Shown in pieces: positions 5,623 through 12,848 of a stretch of DNA of 12,884 bases. The position numbers and the translations under genes are program-made. Positions within the stretch are counted from its first letter, which is position 1, and every line of letters starts with the position of its first letter. Source of the stretch: Acidiluteibacter sp965660325 (GTDB lineage: Bacteria > Bacteroidota > Bacteroidia > Flavobacteriales_E > Vicingaceae); the NCBI GenBank assembly GCA_965660325.1, contig CBFHZL010000077.1:1-12884 (forward strand), written 5' to 3'. The notes under the pieces are model-generated. The model did not search any database, was not told the DNA's origin, and saw only the letters and a list, made by a program, of their open reading frames with translations.

Positions 5623-7455
5623 TTATCCTACCATGGTATGTCCATCTGCATATTTGTATTCTGTACTGATAGATTCTTTGGTAAGTGCATATGCAACAGT
5701 TAGTAGTCCAACCCTACCGGCAAACATAGAGGTAATTAAAATCAATTTGCCCGGCTCTGAAAGAAAGGCTGTAGGTCCTCTAGATAGGCCGACCGTTCCA
5801 AAAGCGGAGACTTCTTCAAATATTAAATCAATAAATGTGAACTGGCCTGAATTAATTAACGCACTTTCTGTGTAAGCCAAACCAAAGCAGCCTACCACTA
5901 ATCCGATAATAAAAAATAGAAAAACGGAATATGCTCGAAGGACCAATGAAACCGGTATGTTGTGAGCGAATAGCTCTGTTCTTTTCTTGTTTTTAATGGT
6001 ACTAATAGTTGCTGCCCAAATGATGGCGAAAGTAGATGTTTTGATACCACCACCGGTTGAACTAGATGCTCCACCAATGACCATTAAAAAAATGAAGATA
6101 ACCACCGTTGGCAATGAAAGAGCAGAGATGTCAACGGTATTTAATCCACCTGATCGTGTAGTCACCGACTGAAAAATGGAGTGACTGATTTTAATCAGTA
6201 TGTTATCTTCTCCTGCTAATGAATGATTCCCTTCGAATAGATAAAAGAAAAGAGCTCCAAAAAAGATCAACCATAAGGAAGTATAAAAAGAAATTTTGGT
6301 GGCAAATTGCATTTTTTTCCAAGGCATTTTTATTCGTTCTCGAATTCGTTTGATGCTAAAAAGATCAAATATGGCCATAAAACCAATAGCTCCTAAAAAT
6401 AGTAGTACACATAAGATGTTATGAACAAGGTAATTGCTTTTAACTCCTTCTTCATATAGTCCATCACTAAATAACGAAAAGCCTGCACTATTTAGGGCAG
6501 AAACTGAGTGGAACACGGAGGAGAAGAGGCGATCACCAACTGAAAGAAACACAATATCATCTGACCAAGCAAAAAAGATGATTGCTGCTCCTACTGTTTC
6601 GATGAATAAACTCCAGATAATCACTTTAGCAAGCATCCCTCTAGCGCTCATTAGGTTACTTTTATTAAAGAAGTCTTCAATAACTGAGTGCTGTTTAACA
6701 CCTACTCCAAACTTGGAGAATAGAGCAATGAAAGAACCGAACGCAATTACATTTAAACCACCTAGCTTTATCAATAACAAGATGATAAACTGCCCTTTAA
6801 ATGTAAAAAAGTTGGCAGTGTCTTGCACTGATAAACCTGTTACAGTGGCTGCAGATGTGGATGTAAAAAGTGCATCAATAAAGCTCATGCCACCTTCAAT
6901 AGTGGTCATTTCGGGTAACATGAGTAATCCTGCACCAGTACCCATGATTACAATAAAAATACCGAGAAACAGCGCTGCAGGGTTAAGTTTTAACTTGGGT
7001 AAAATATTGCTTCCCTTTGCAATTTCGTACCACACAACAATTAAGAAGTACAATTGAATCAACAAATTAGAATATTCGCCAACTTTTTCGAACCCGAGGT
7101 TATTAAAGAAGGAAGAGAGTAGTAAATGATCAAAGATATTGTAGCTAATGCCTTCTACCACCAAAAAAAGCATGACCAACCCTTCAATCCACGTTCGTTT
7201 GATAAAATTGATTGGTTCAAAATCAAAGATAAATTGAACAAAATAATTACAGATATAAACAACAAAAGTTCCTTTAAAGATATTTAGCAAGAAAACTTTA
7301 GACTCATCTGTTTGTGGGAATCCGTAGTAATAAACTAGCGTAGCAATAGCTGTAATAGATGCTATGAAAACGGCAGTTTTCATAATCCTATTCACTAAAC
7401 CTTTTGATTTGTAAAGGCGAAGATTTACTTTTTCTCTAAATTCTTGAATACCCAT
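5623..7455 (-). CDS. trkH: TrkH/KtrB-family potassium uptake channel subunit
   Basis: A 610-residue inner-membrane potassium uptake protein. It has the four pore-loop repeats of the family with their filter sequences: TVTGL (204-208), NSAGF (322-326), TRSGG (433-437) and GTVGL (553-557). A gating-loop-like GGASSSTGGGIKT stretch is at 461-473. The canonical channel domain begins near residue 157; the first 155 residues add about four extra hydrophobic segments (28-45, 60-78, 91-103, 131-144), an extension I associate with Bacteroidota TrkH. The C-terminus ends in a YADGHTMVG tail like that of other TrkH proteins. Function normally needs a cytosolic TrkA/KtrA regulator, which is not in the window. 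It has 60-nt gaps on both sides and a likely promoter of its own. Confidence 0.94.
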   Translation of the reverse strand: MGIQEFREKVNLRLYKSKGLVNRIMKTAVFIASITAIATLVYYYGFPQTDESKVFLLNIFKGTFVVYICNYFVQFIFDFEPINFIKRTWIEGLVMLFLVVEGISYNIFDHLLLSSFFNNLGFEKVGEYSNLLIQLYFLIVVWYEIAKGSNILPKLKLNPAALFLGIFIVIMGTGAGLLMLPEMTTIEGGMSFIDALFTSTSAATVTGLSVQDTANFFTFKGQFIILLLIKLGGLNVIAFGSFIALFSKFGVGVKQHSVIEDFFNKSNLMSARGMLAKVIIWSLFIETVGAAIIFFAWSDDIVFLSVGDRLFSSVFHSVSALNSAGFSLFSDGLYEEGVKSNYLVHNILCVLLFLGAIGFMAIFDLFSIKRIRERIKMPWKKMQFATKISFYTSLWLIFFGALFFYLFEGNHSLAGEDNILIKISHSIFQSVTTRSGGLNTVDISALSLPTVVIFIFLMVIGGASSSTGGGIKTSTFAIIWAATISTIKNKKRTELFAHNIPVSLVLRAYSVFLFFIIGLVVGCFGLAYTESALINSGQFTFIDLIFEEVSAFGTVGLSRGPTAFLSEPGKLILITSMFAGRVGLLTVAYALTKESISTEYKYADGHTMVG

Positions 7456-7471
7456 GATAGGATCCTAGTAT

Positions 7472-7490
7472 AAATGTAGACTCAAATGTA
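7472..7490 (-). promoter_or_regulatory. Candidate trkH -7 element with a duplicate copy
   Basis: On the minus strand TACATTTG (7490-7483) is a full -7 match about 28 nt before the trkH ATG. Twelve nt further on is the near copy TACATTTA (7478-7471). Seen on the plus strand, this is a direct repeat of AAATGTAG (7472-7479 and 7484-7491). A TTTG at -33 is not visible. The location in the short gap after the kinase gene suggests a separate trkH transcript. Confidence 0.42.
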
Positions 7491-7515
7491 GTCCGTTTTT
7501 TGAGATTAGTGGCTA

Positions 7516-8511
7516 CTATTTAAAAATCTCAATGGCCTCTTTAAGTAATTGATCCTTTTGTATGGATACCACACCAACCTTTTCACAAACTAAGCCACCT
7601 GCCAAGTTGGAGAGTTCAGCGGTTACTGAAGGCGGAGTGTTTAAGGCTAAGCAAAGAGAAGCCACACTAATCACTGTATCGCCTGCACCTGATACATCTG
7701 TGATGGAACGATGGTGTGCTGGAATGTGATGTCTTTCATGCTTTTCTTTAATGTAAACCCCTAATTCAGATAGCGTAATTAACGTATGCTCGTTTTGTAA
7801 GATTCCCTCTAGTTGATCAATAGCTTGCTCTAACGCTTGTTTATCTCTTTTATCAAAATCTATTTTTAATCCTTCTTTCAGCTCTTTCAAGTTGGGCTTA
7901 AATAGCGTGACATTCTTGTAACTGGTAAAATTTCTCTTTTTAGGGTCAACGGTTGTTGGAATCCCTTTTTCCTGAGCTATTTCTACAATTTGATGGATAA
8001 GTTCTTCTGATATCGCACCTTTGTCGTAGTCTTCAAATATGATGACATCTATTTTTTTGGCAGCAATGATTTCATTAATTCGACCAATAAATCGATGCGT
8101 TTCTTCATTGCTTATAACTGCAGTAGTTTCGTTATCTACCCGTAACATTTGAAAGTTATTGCCAATGATTCTTGTCTTCTCTGTGGTGGTTCGATTAGCA
8201 ATGGATAAGATACCTTCGTCAGTTAGTTTGTTTTGATCGAGAAGGGAAGTGAATTCTCTTCCACCATTATCATCTCCAACAGGAGCGCACAAAATGGCAT
8301 TGGCACCCATTGCTTGTATATTTAGAGCTACGTTAGCAGCACCACCCAACCGCTTTTCTGATTTTTCTACTGCAACTATGGGTACAGGAGCTTCGGGAGA
8401 TATACGGTCAACTTTCCCCCAATAGTAAGCATCAATCATCACGTCCCCTATGATAAGTACATTAAGGTCATTAAATTGTCTAAATAAGTTGGTAAGGTTG
8501 ATTTTTTCCAC
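7516..8511 (-). CDS. hldA: D-glycero-beta-D-manno-heptose-7-phosphate kinase (HldA / RfaE kinase domain)
   Basis: A 331-residue PfkB/ribokinase-family kinase that phosphorylates D,D-heptose 7-phosphate at C1 on the way to ADP-heptose for lipopolysaccharide core. Diagnostic stretches include IGDVMIDAYYWGKVDRISPEAPVPI (from residue 21), characteristic of RfaE/HldE kinases. The substrate loop GGAANVA is at 56-62 and the PfkB signature DVSGAGDTV at 272-280, with catalytic Asp278. The C-terminal cytidylyltransferase domain of bifunctional HldE is absent, so a separate HldC would be needed elsewhere. The GTG start (8511-8509) shares one base with the TAG stop of the aminotransferase gene. The next Met is at residue 25, inside the fold, so GTG is well supported. 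The GmhB-like gene at 2921-3469 would act next in the pathway. Confidence 0.9.
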   Translation of the reverse strand: MEKINLTNLFRQFNDLNVLIIGDVMIDAYYWGKVDRISPEAPVPIVAVEKSEKRLGGAANVALNIQAMGANAILCAPVGDDNGGREFTSLLDQNKLTDEGILSIANRTTTEKTRIIGNNFQMLRVDNETTAVISNEETHRFIGRINEIIAAKKIDVIIFEDYDKGAISEELIHQIVEIAQEKGIPTTVDPKKRNFTSYKNVTLFKPNLKELKEGLKIDFDKRDKQALEQAIDQLEGILQNEHTLITLSELGVYIKEKHERHHIPAHHRSITDVSGAGDTVISVASLCLALNTPPSVTAELSNLAGGLVCEKVGVVSIQKDQLLKEAIEIFK

Positions 8512-9707
8512 TAGGCAGTTAATTTAGATAACGCTACTTTAATTCTTTTTACGGCCTCTTTTAAAATAGTTTCAGAGGTGGCGTATGAAATACGGATACA
8601 GTTAGGGTTTCCAAATGCTTCTCCTGTAACAAGAGCCACTTTAGCTTCGTCAAGTAAAAATAAACTTAAACCACTGGCATCCGTTATTGGTTTTCCATTG
8701 AATGTTTTGCCAAAAAACGACGATATATCAGGGAATACATAAAATGCTCCTTCTGGAACATTTGTTTTTATTCCCGGAATATCATTTAAAAGATTTAATA
8801 CTAAGTCTCTACGCTGCTTGAATGCGGCAATCATATCTATTAATACATCGGGAGATGCAGACACAGCAGCTTTGGCTGCTTTTTGTGATATGCTAGAGGT
8901 TCCTGATGTCACTTGACCTTGAATTTTAGTGCAAGCATCTGCTATCCATTTTGGTGCCCCGATGAAACCAATTCTCCATCCCGTCATTGCAAATCCTTTA
9001 GAAACTCCATTTACAGTAATTACTTGATTTTTTATGGCACCAAATTGTGCTAAGCTCTCGTGTTGGCCAACAAAATTGATGTGTTCATAAATCTCATCGC
9101 AAATAACATAGAATTCAGGATATTTCTCCATCAACTTAGCAATCGAAGCAAGTTCTTTTTTATTGTAAACAGAACCTGTCGGATTACATGGTGTGCTAAA
9201 GATCATTAAACGCGTTTTGTCTGTAATTGCAGCCTCTATTTGATCTGCAGAAACTTTAAAGTCATTTTCGATTCCCGCTTCTACAATTACAGGTATACCT
9301 TCCGCCATCTTTATTATTTCGATGTAGCTTACCCAATATGGAGCAGGAACAATAACTTCGTCGCCTGGGTTCACTAAGCTGAGCATAACATTGGCAATGG
9401 ATTGTTTAGCCCCTGTAGAGACTACAATTTCATCTGCTGCGTAATCTAACTGATTGTCGCGTTTAAATTTTAGTGAAATCGCTTCCCTTAAATCACTAAA
9501 ACCGTTTACAGGAGTGTAGTGTGAGAAATTATCAGCAATAGCTTTATTTGCGGCTGCTTTAACAAAGTCAGGTGTGTCAAAGTCTGGTTCACCAAGACTG
9601 AGGCTAATGATGTCAACCCCTGCTTGTTGAAGTTCTCTGCTCCGTCTGGCCATCGCCAAAGTTTGTGACTCTGAAAGGTTATTTATTCTATCCGCAACGC
9701 GACTCAT
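8511..9707 (-). CDS. Pyridoxal phosphate-dependent aspartate aminotransferase (class I, subgroup I-gamma-like)
   Basis: A 398-residue cytosolic transaminase, probably converting aspartate and 2-oxoglutarate to oxaloacetate and glutamate, though aromatic or prephenate activity is possible. Visible motifs are SLGEPDF (37-43), NPTG (175-178), DEIYE (204-208), the PLP-lysine motif SKGFAMTGWR with Lys237, and the substrate-carboxylate arginine in RISYA (Arg372). I chose the ATG at 9707 because MSRVADRINNLSESQTLAM lines up with the usual start of Bacteroidota homologues. An in-frame ATG at 9728 would add seven residues and leave almost no leader after the -7 box at 9740-9747. The stop overlaps the hldA-like start by one base, so the two are coupled, although the functional link is unclear. 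Confidence 0.93.
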   Translation of the reverse strand: MSRVADRINNLSESQTLAMARRSRELQQAGVDIISLSLGEPDFDTPDFVKAAANKAIADNFSHYTPVNGFSDLREAISLKFKRDNQLDYAADEIVVSTGAKQSIANVMLSLVNPGDEVIVPAPYWVSYIEIIKMAEGIPVIVEAGIENDFKVSADQIEAAITDKTRLMIFSTPCNPTGSVYNKKELASIAKLMEKYPEFYVICDEIYEHINFVGQHESLAQFGAIKNQVITVNGVSKGFAMTGWRIGFIGAPKWIADACTKIQGQVTSGTSSISQKAAKAAVSASPDVLIDMIAAFKQRRDLVLNLLNDIPGIKTNVPEGAFYVFPDISSFFGKTFNGKPITDASGLSLFLLDEAKVALVTGEAFGNPNCIRISYATSETILKEAVKRIKVALSKLTA

Positions 9708-9739
9708 ATACTCGTATTTTTTGTTCATTAGACAATTTA

Positions 9740-9747
9740 CAAATCTA
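9740..9747 (-). promoter_or_regulatory. Candidate -7 element of the aminotransferase-hldA unit
   Basis: TAGATTTG on the minus strand ends 32 nt before the ATG at 9707 and only 11 nt before the alternative ATG at 9728, which favours the inner start. No TTTG is found about 20 nt upstream. A mirrored TAAATTTG lies on the plus strand at 9749-9756. The two are parts of the inverted repeat ACAAAT (9739-9744) / ATTTGT (9752-9757). Confidence 0.4.
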
Positions 9748-9852
9748 ATAAATTTGTTGGGGTTGGTAGGATATTTATTTCTTTGAATCTGTAGACCTAA
9801 ACTGCGCTAGAAATAATTATTTCGATTAAATTTATCCCATCAAAAATATTAT

Positions 9853-10377
9853 ATGTTGGATTCACTTACACAATCATTGCTTTTTATTTTACCAATTTTA
9901 ATCGTCTTCGCCGGAATCTACTTTCTGATGCAGAAATTAATCGACTCTTTTCATAAGAAGTGGTTACTGGATTATAGAAGAGATAATCAAAAAACGGTTA
10001 CTCCCATCAAATTCCAAGCTTATGAGCGAATCGTATTGTTTCTTGAGCGCATTTCGCTTGATAACTTGGTAATGCGCATATATAAAGGAGGGATGACTCC
10101 TAAACAATTACAAACAGATCTCCTAAGTGCTATTCGAACAGAATACGAACACAACTTATCACAGCAAGTGTATGTTAGTTCAGGATCATGGAGAATGGTA
10201 AGAACTGTGAAAGAAGAAACGATTAAAATTATCAACACTGCGGCTTCGTCTTTGCCTGACAATGCTTCTGGGTTAGAAATGAGTCAACTTATTCTTAGAT
10301 TAGTAAGCGATTTGAAACAGACACCTTCTCGGGCAGCTATAGATTACTTGAAACAAGAAATAGATCAAAACTTATAA
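9853..10377 (+). CDS. Conserved Bacteroidota membrane-anchored protein, DUF7935-like
   Basis: A 174-residue protein with a single N-terminal transmembrane segment (about residues 8-28), a basic stretch just after it (HKKWLLDYRRDNQK, 34-47) and a soluble, probably helical remainder. That layout suggests an N-out, C-in anchor. The QAYERIVLFLERI stretch (55-67), EYEHNLSQQVYVS (97-109) and a following SW..VRT..E segment recall a Bacteroidota family that I believe is catalogued as DUF7935; the name is from memory and moderately sure. No catalytic motif is recognisable and the function is unknown. Its TAA stop overlaps the ATG of the metal transporter gene by one base (TAATG), so the two are co-translated and may cooperate. 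Its own promoter is not clear in the 145 nt upstream. Confidence 0.85.
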   Translation: MLDSLTQSLLFILPILIVFAGIYFLMQKLIDSFHKKWLLDYRRDNQKTVTPIKFQAYERIVLFLERISLDNLVMRIYKGGMTPKQLQTDLLSAIRTEYEHNLSQQVYVSSGSWRMVRTVKEETIKIINTAASSLPDNASGLEMSQLILRLVSDLKQTPSRAAIDYLKQEIDQNL

Positions 10378-11114
10378 TGAAAGGAACTACTCACAATGAA
10401 GCTAATATACATAGTGGATCTGCTTTTTGGAGCAGATGGAACGAGTATATAGGTGAATTTGTATACGGTGGTATCGATGGCAGTGTGACCACATTTGCTG
10501 TGGTTGCAGGTTCTGCGGGTGCAGGCTTAGATTCTTCTGTTGTCATTATTTTAGGGTTTGCCAATTTAATAGCAGACGGATTTGCCATGTCTGTTGGAAG
10601 TTATTTATCTAATAAATCAGAGCTAGAACGCTACGAAAAGCATGAACAAATAGAATATTGGGAAGTTGATAATCTGCCTGAAAAAGAGCGAGAAGAAATT
10701 CGAGAAATATATGCCGCTAAAGGTTTTGAGGGGGATTTGCTCGAACAAGTTGTTGAGGTGATTACTGCCGATAAAAAGCGATGGGTAGATGTGATGATGA
10801 AGGAGGAGTTAGAAATGGTTCGAGAAGAAAAGTCACCATTGGCCATGGGCGGTGTCACTTTTCTATCCTTTATCCTTATTGGTTTTATACCTCTTTTAGT
10901 CTATGTAATTGATTATGCTTCACCAAATAGTATCTCTAATCTTTTTGGTGTTTCTATTTTTCTTACATCGCTTGGTTTTATAGGTATTGGGTGGTTAAAG
11001 AGTGTAGTTAACCAAACCAAAGCGCTAAGAAGTATAGCAGAAACGTTATTTCTCGGCGCTGTTGCTGCCGGTCTTTCCTACTTAGTAGGTGATTTATTAG
11101 AGTCGATGTTTTAA
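10377..11114 (+). CDS. VIT1/CCC1 family iron/manganese transporter
   Basis: A 245-residue membrane transporter of the vacuolar iron transporter family, which exports or sequesters Fe2+ or Mn2+ using a proton gradient; in bacteria it probably relieves metal overload. Five helices are expected: about 27-49 (with GGIDGSVTTF, Asp34), 54-78 (with GFAMSVGSYLS, Met71), 157-178, 187-209 and 221-241. Between helices two and three is a hydrophilic domain (80-155), rich in Glu and carrying a MM pair at 140-141, which matches the cytosolic metal-binding domain described for plant VIT1. The gene begins within the stop codon of the DUF7935-like gene. Its 3' end overlaps the convergent T9SS cargo gene by 4 nt. 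Metal specificity cannot be told from sequence. Confidence 0.92.
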   Translation: MKGTTHNEANIHSGSAFWSRWNEYIGEFVYGGIDGSVTTFAVVAGSAGAGLDSSVVIILGFANLIADGFAMSVGSYLSNKSELERYEKHEQIEYWEVDNLPEKEREEIREIYAAKGFEGDLLEQVVEVITADKKRWVDVMMKEELEMVREEKSPLAMGGVTFLSFILIGFIPLLVYVIDYASPNSISNLFGVSIFLTSLGFIGIGWLKSVVNQTKALRSIAETLFLGAVAAGLSYLVGDLLESMF

Positions 11115-12076
11115 TCTACCTTATTGAATTTTGCTACATTATTTTCGCTTTTCACTACGTATAATCCTGAAGACAGATTAGAAATGTCGTATTGGTCATC
11201 AGATAGCTGAATTACTTGTCGTGAAACGCTTTGACCGGTGATAGTCCAAAAGGTAGGATTTACCTCTAATGAATTCGATAGCATAATGTAGTTGCTAGAG
11301 GGGTTAGGGAATATTTTAACACTTGGTTCCTTTTTACTAGAAACTACTTCAATGTTAGAGTAAGTAGATTTACCATCATAATCAGTCTGTTTTAATCGGT
11401 AATAAGTTTCCCCTTTTAACTCTGTATCAACATAAGCGTATTCGTTCAATACTGTTGAATTTCCTGCTCCTTCCTTGTGGTATATTTCAAACCAATTAAT
11501 CGCATCGCTTGACCGCTCAATCGTAAAGAAGTTATTATTGATTTCTGAATCTGTTGACCAACTGATAAAAGCATGACCATTGATGGTCGTTTTTACTTCG
11601 AAGAATGACAATTCGATAGGTAAGGAAGTTCCAGTAGCACAACTGATCGTTCTTGAGGAGATTCCTGGGCCTTCAATCTTAAAATCTACGCTACTGCAAT
11701 CTAATGAATTCACGGTAGCAACTGCACAGTCTGATTTGTTGCTGTAAGTGTTGGAGGTAGTAGAACTACCTGATCCTTGACTATTATTGGTATTGAAAAA
11801 TAAAGAATTACTTCCACACTTTAAGTAACCATTAAGTGTCCAAAGATTCGATGGCTGATTAGGACCGCTAAAGCTTACGTTATACTCCATACTTACAGTA
11901 TAGTTATAACCATACTCACAGTTTGTTGATGCAACGTTCAAATAAACAGGGTTTGCTGAAATATCAACAGTGTATCCATCACTTGATGTTGTTGAGCATT
12001 GGCTAGTTGCTGCATTTGGAAGTAGGAATAGAATAATATAAACTAAAGATATATTTAGGTAAGAGTTTTTGTGCAT
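11111..12076 (-). CDS. Secreted protein with type IX secretion (type A) sorting domain
   Basis: A 321-residue exported protein. Residues 1-25 form a Sec signal peptide (basic start, YLNISLVYIILFLLP core, cleavage probably after AATS). Residues 26-148 are a Ser/Thr/Asn-rich region with six cysteines, possibly three disulfides, that I cannot assign. Residues 152-245 resemble the Ig/fibronectin-like module common in Bacteroidota cargo (LPIELSFFEVK, FTIERSSDAINWFEI, YYRLKQTDYDGK). The final 75 residues are the type A C-terminal domain: KIFPNPSSN near 254-262 and SGLYVVK near 303-309, recognised by the T9SS for outer-membrane passage and surface attachment or release. The start at 12076 is chosen because it begins the signal peptide and lies after the -7 box at 12112-12119. 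An in-frame ATG at 12145 would place 23 non-signal residues in front. Confidence 0.88.
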   Translation of the reverse strand: MHKNSYLNISLVYIILFLLPNAATSQCSTTSSDGYTVDISANPVYLNVASTNCEYGYNYTVSMEYNVSFSGPNQPSNLWTLNGYLKCGSNSLFFNTNNSQGSGSSTTSNTYSNKSDCAVATVNSLDCSSVDFKIEGPGISSRTISCATGTSLPIELSFFEVKTTINGHAFISWSTDSEINNNFFTIERSSDAINWFEIYHKEGAGNSTVLNEYAYVDTELKGETYYRLKQTDYDGKSTYSNIEVVSSKKEPSVKIFPNPSSNYIMLSNSLEVNPTFWTITGQSVSRQVIQLSDDQYDISNLSSGLYVVKSENNVAKFNKVD

Positions 12077-12111
12077 GTTTATTGGGTATTTAGTAGAGTT
12101 CTTTTTTTTTG

Positions 12112-12119
12112 CAAAATTA
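12112..12119 (-). promoter_or_regulatory. -7 element of the T9SS cargo gene
   Basis: TAATTTTG on the minus strand is followed by CAAAAAA, the common TAnnTTTGCA-like arrangement, 35 nt before the ATG at 12076. No TTTG appears about 20 nt upstream. Its place inside the longer reading frame argues against initiation at 12145. Confidence 0.5.
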
Positions 12120-12272
12120 CGATAAGTATTTTTAATTAGTGTCATGGTTTAGATTTGTTGTAAATGGTTTAAATTGTATTAATTCATTAGATGTTTTTTG
12201 TCGATTTTTTCTTTCAATTCGTCATCTTAATGGTCTTTCTTTTATTTTTAAATCTTGCCGCTTTTATTTTAT

Positions 12273-12280
12273 TAAATTTG
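12273..12280 (+). promoter_or_regulatory. Candidate hpt-adk -7 element
   Basis: TAAATTTG ends 21 nt before the TTG start of hpt, which would give a leader of roughly 15 nt. A clear -33 TTTG is not seen; the upstream region is simply T-rich. The 225-nt stretch between the divergent cargo gene and hpt holds nothing else I can identify. Confidence 0.45.
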
Positions 12281-12301
12281 GACGCTTAAATTATATACGA
12301 T

Positions 12302-12838
12302 TTGAAAGAGATTACGGTTTTAGATAAAACATTTAAGCAGTTTAAATCTGCTGAAGAAATTGCTACTTCGATTAAAAACATTGCGAGTAAGATAAATACG
12401 GATTATAAAGATTCAACACCTTTATTTCTAGGTGTTTTGAACGGTTGCTTCTTGTTTGCAGCGGATTTGCTTCGAGAGATTTCACTTGATTGTGAGATTA
12501 GCTTTGTTAAGGTAGCTAGTTATAAAGGCATGAAGTCTACAGGCGAAGTGAATCAATTGATTGGACTAGATAGGAGCATTGAGGGTAGAGATGTTATAAT
12601 AGTAGAAGATATTGTTGATACTGGTAACACTATTGAAAATATTGTTGATTTATTAGAAAAAGCAGGTTGTAATTCCATTAAAATTGCTACTTTTCTACTC
12701 AAACCCGAAGCTTACAAAAAGTCGATTAAAGTCGATTATGTAGCGATGGAAATAGAGAACAAGTTTGTTGTTGGATATGGACTTGACTATGATGGCTTCG
12801 GCAGGAATGTAAAGGAATTATATGTACTAAAAGATTAA
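12302..12838 (+). CDS. hpt: Hypoxanthine phosphoribosyltransferase
   Basis: A 178-residue cytosolic purine-salvage enzyme that joins hypoxanthine (and probably guanine) to PRPP to give IMP or GMP. The PRPP-binding motif VIIVEDIVDTGNT spans residues 98-110, with the acidic pair Glu102-Asp103. The early pyrophosphate loop LGVLNGCF (43-50), the flexible SYKG loop (73-76) and the base-binding region KFVVGYGLDYDGFGRN (154-169) are all in place. The start is TTG at 12302. A TAA at 12287-12289 closes the frame upstream and the first internal Met is at residue 77, so a non-ATG start is required. The adk start follows 10 nt after the stop; hpt-adk is a known Bacteroidota neighbourhood, often continuing to obgE, and the pair supplies and interconverts purine nucleotides. 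Confidence 0.95.
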   Translation: MKEITVLDKTFKQFKSAEEIATSIKNIASKINTDYKDSTPLFLGVLNGCFLFAADLLREISLDCEISFVKVASYKGMKSTGEVNQLIGLDRSIEGRDVIIVEDIVDTGNTIENIVDLLEKAGCNSIKIATFLLKPEAYKKSIKVDYVAMEIENKFVVGYGLDYDGFGRNVKELYVLKD

Positions 12839-12848
12839 AATAGAATAC

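Noticed and set aside
5573..5875. A 100-codon plus-strand frame over the trkH 3' end
   Set aside because: It is antisense to the fourth TrkH filter region and has no independent support.
6434..7057. A 207-codon open frame on the plus strand inside trkH
   Set aside because: It is antisense to the pore-loop core of TrkH, has no recognisable domain and is rich in Pro, Ser, Ile and Lys as expected of a complement-strand reading.
7516..8511. Bifunctional HldE or a sugar ribokinase
   Set aside because: The cytidylyltransferase half is missing, and the DAYYWGKVDRISPEAP region is specific to heptose kinases rather than ribokinase.
9708..9728. Seven extra residues on the aminotransferase
   Set aside because: Family alignment from memory begins at the inner Met, and the candidate -7 box leaves almost no leader for the outer ATG.
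12077..12145. Longer N-terminus for the T9SS cargo protein
   Set aside because: It would put 23 basic residues before a good signal peptide, and the -7 box lies within it, so the transcript probably begins downstream of that ATG.
12139..12327. A 62-codon plus-strand frame between the cargo gene and hpt
   Set aside because: It runs over the hpt start and the -7 element, is composed mainly of Phe, Leu, Arg and Asn from T-rich DNA, and shows no conserved pattern.
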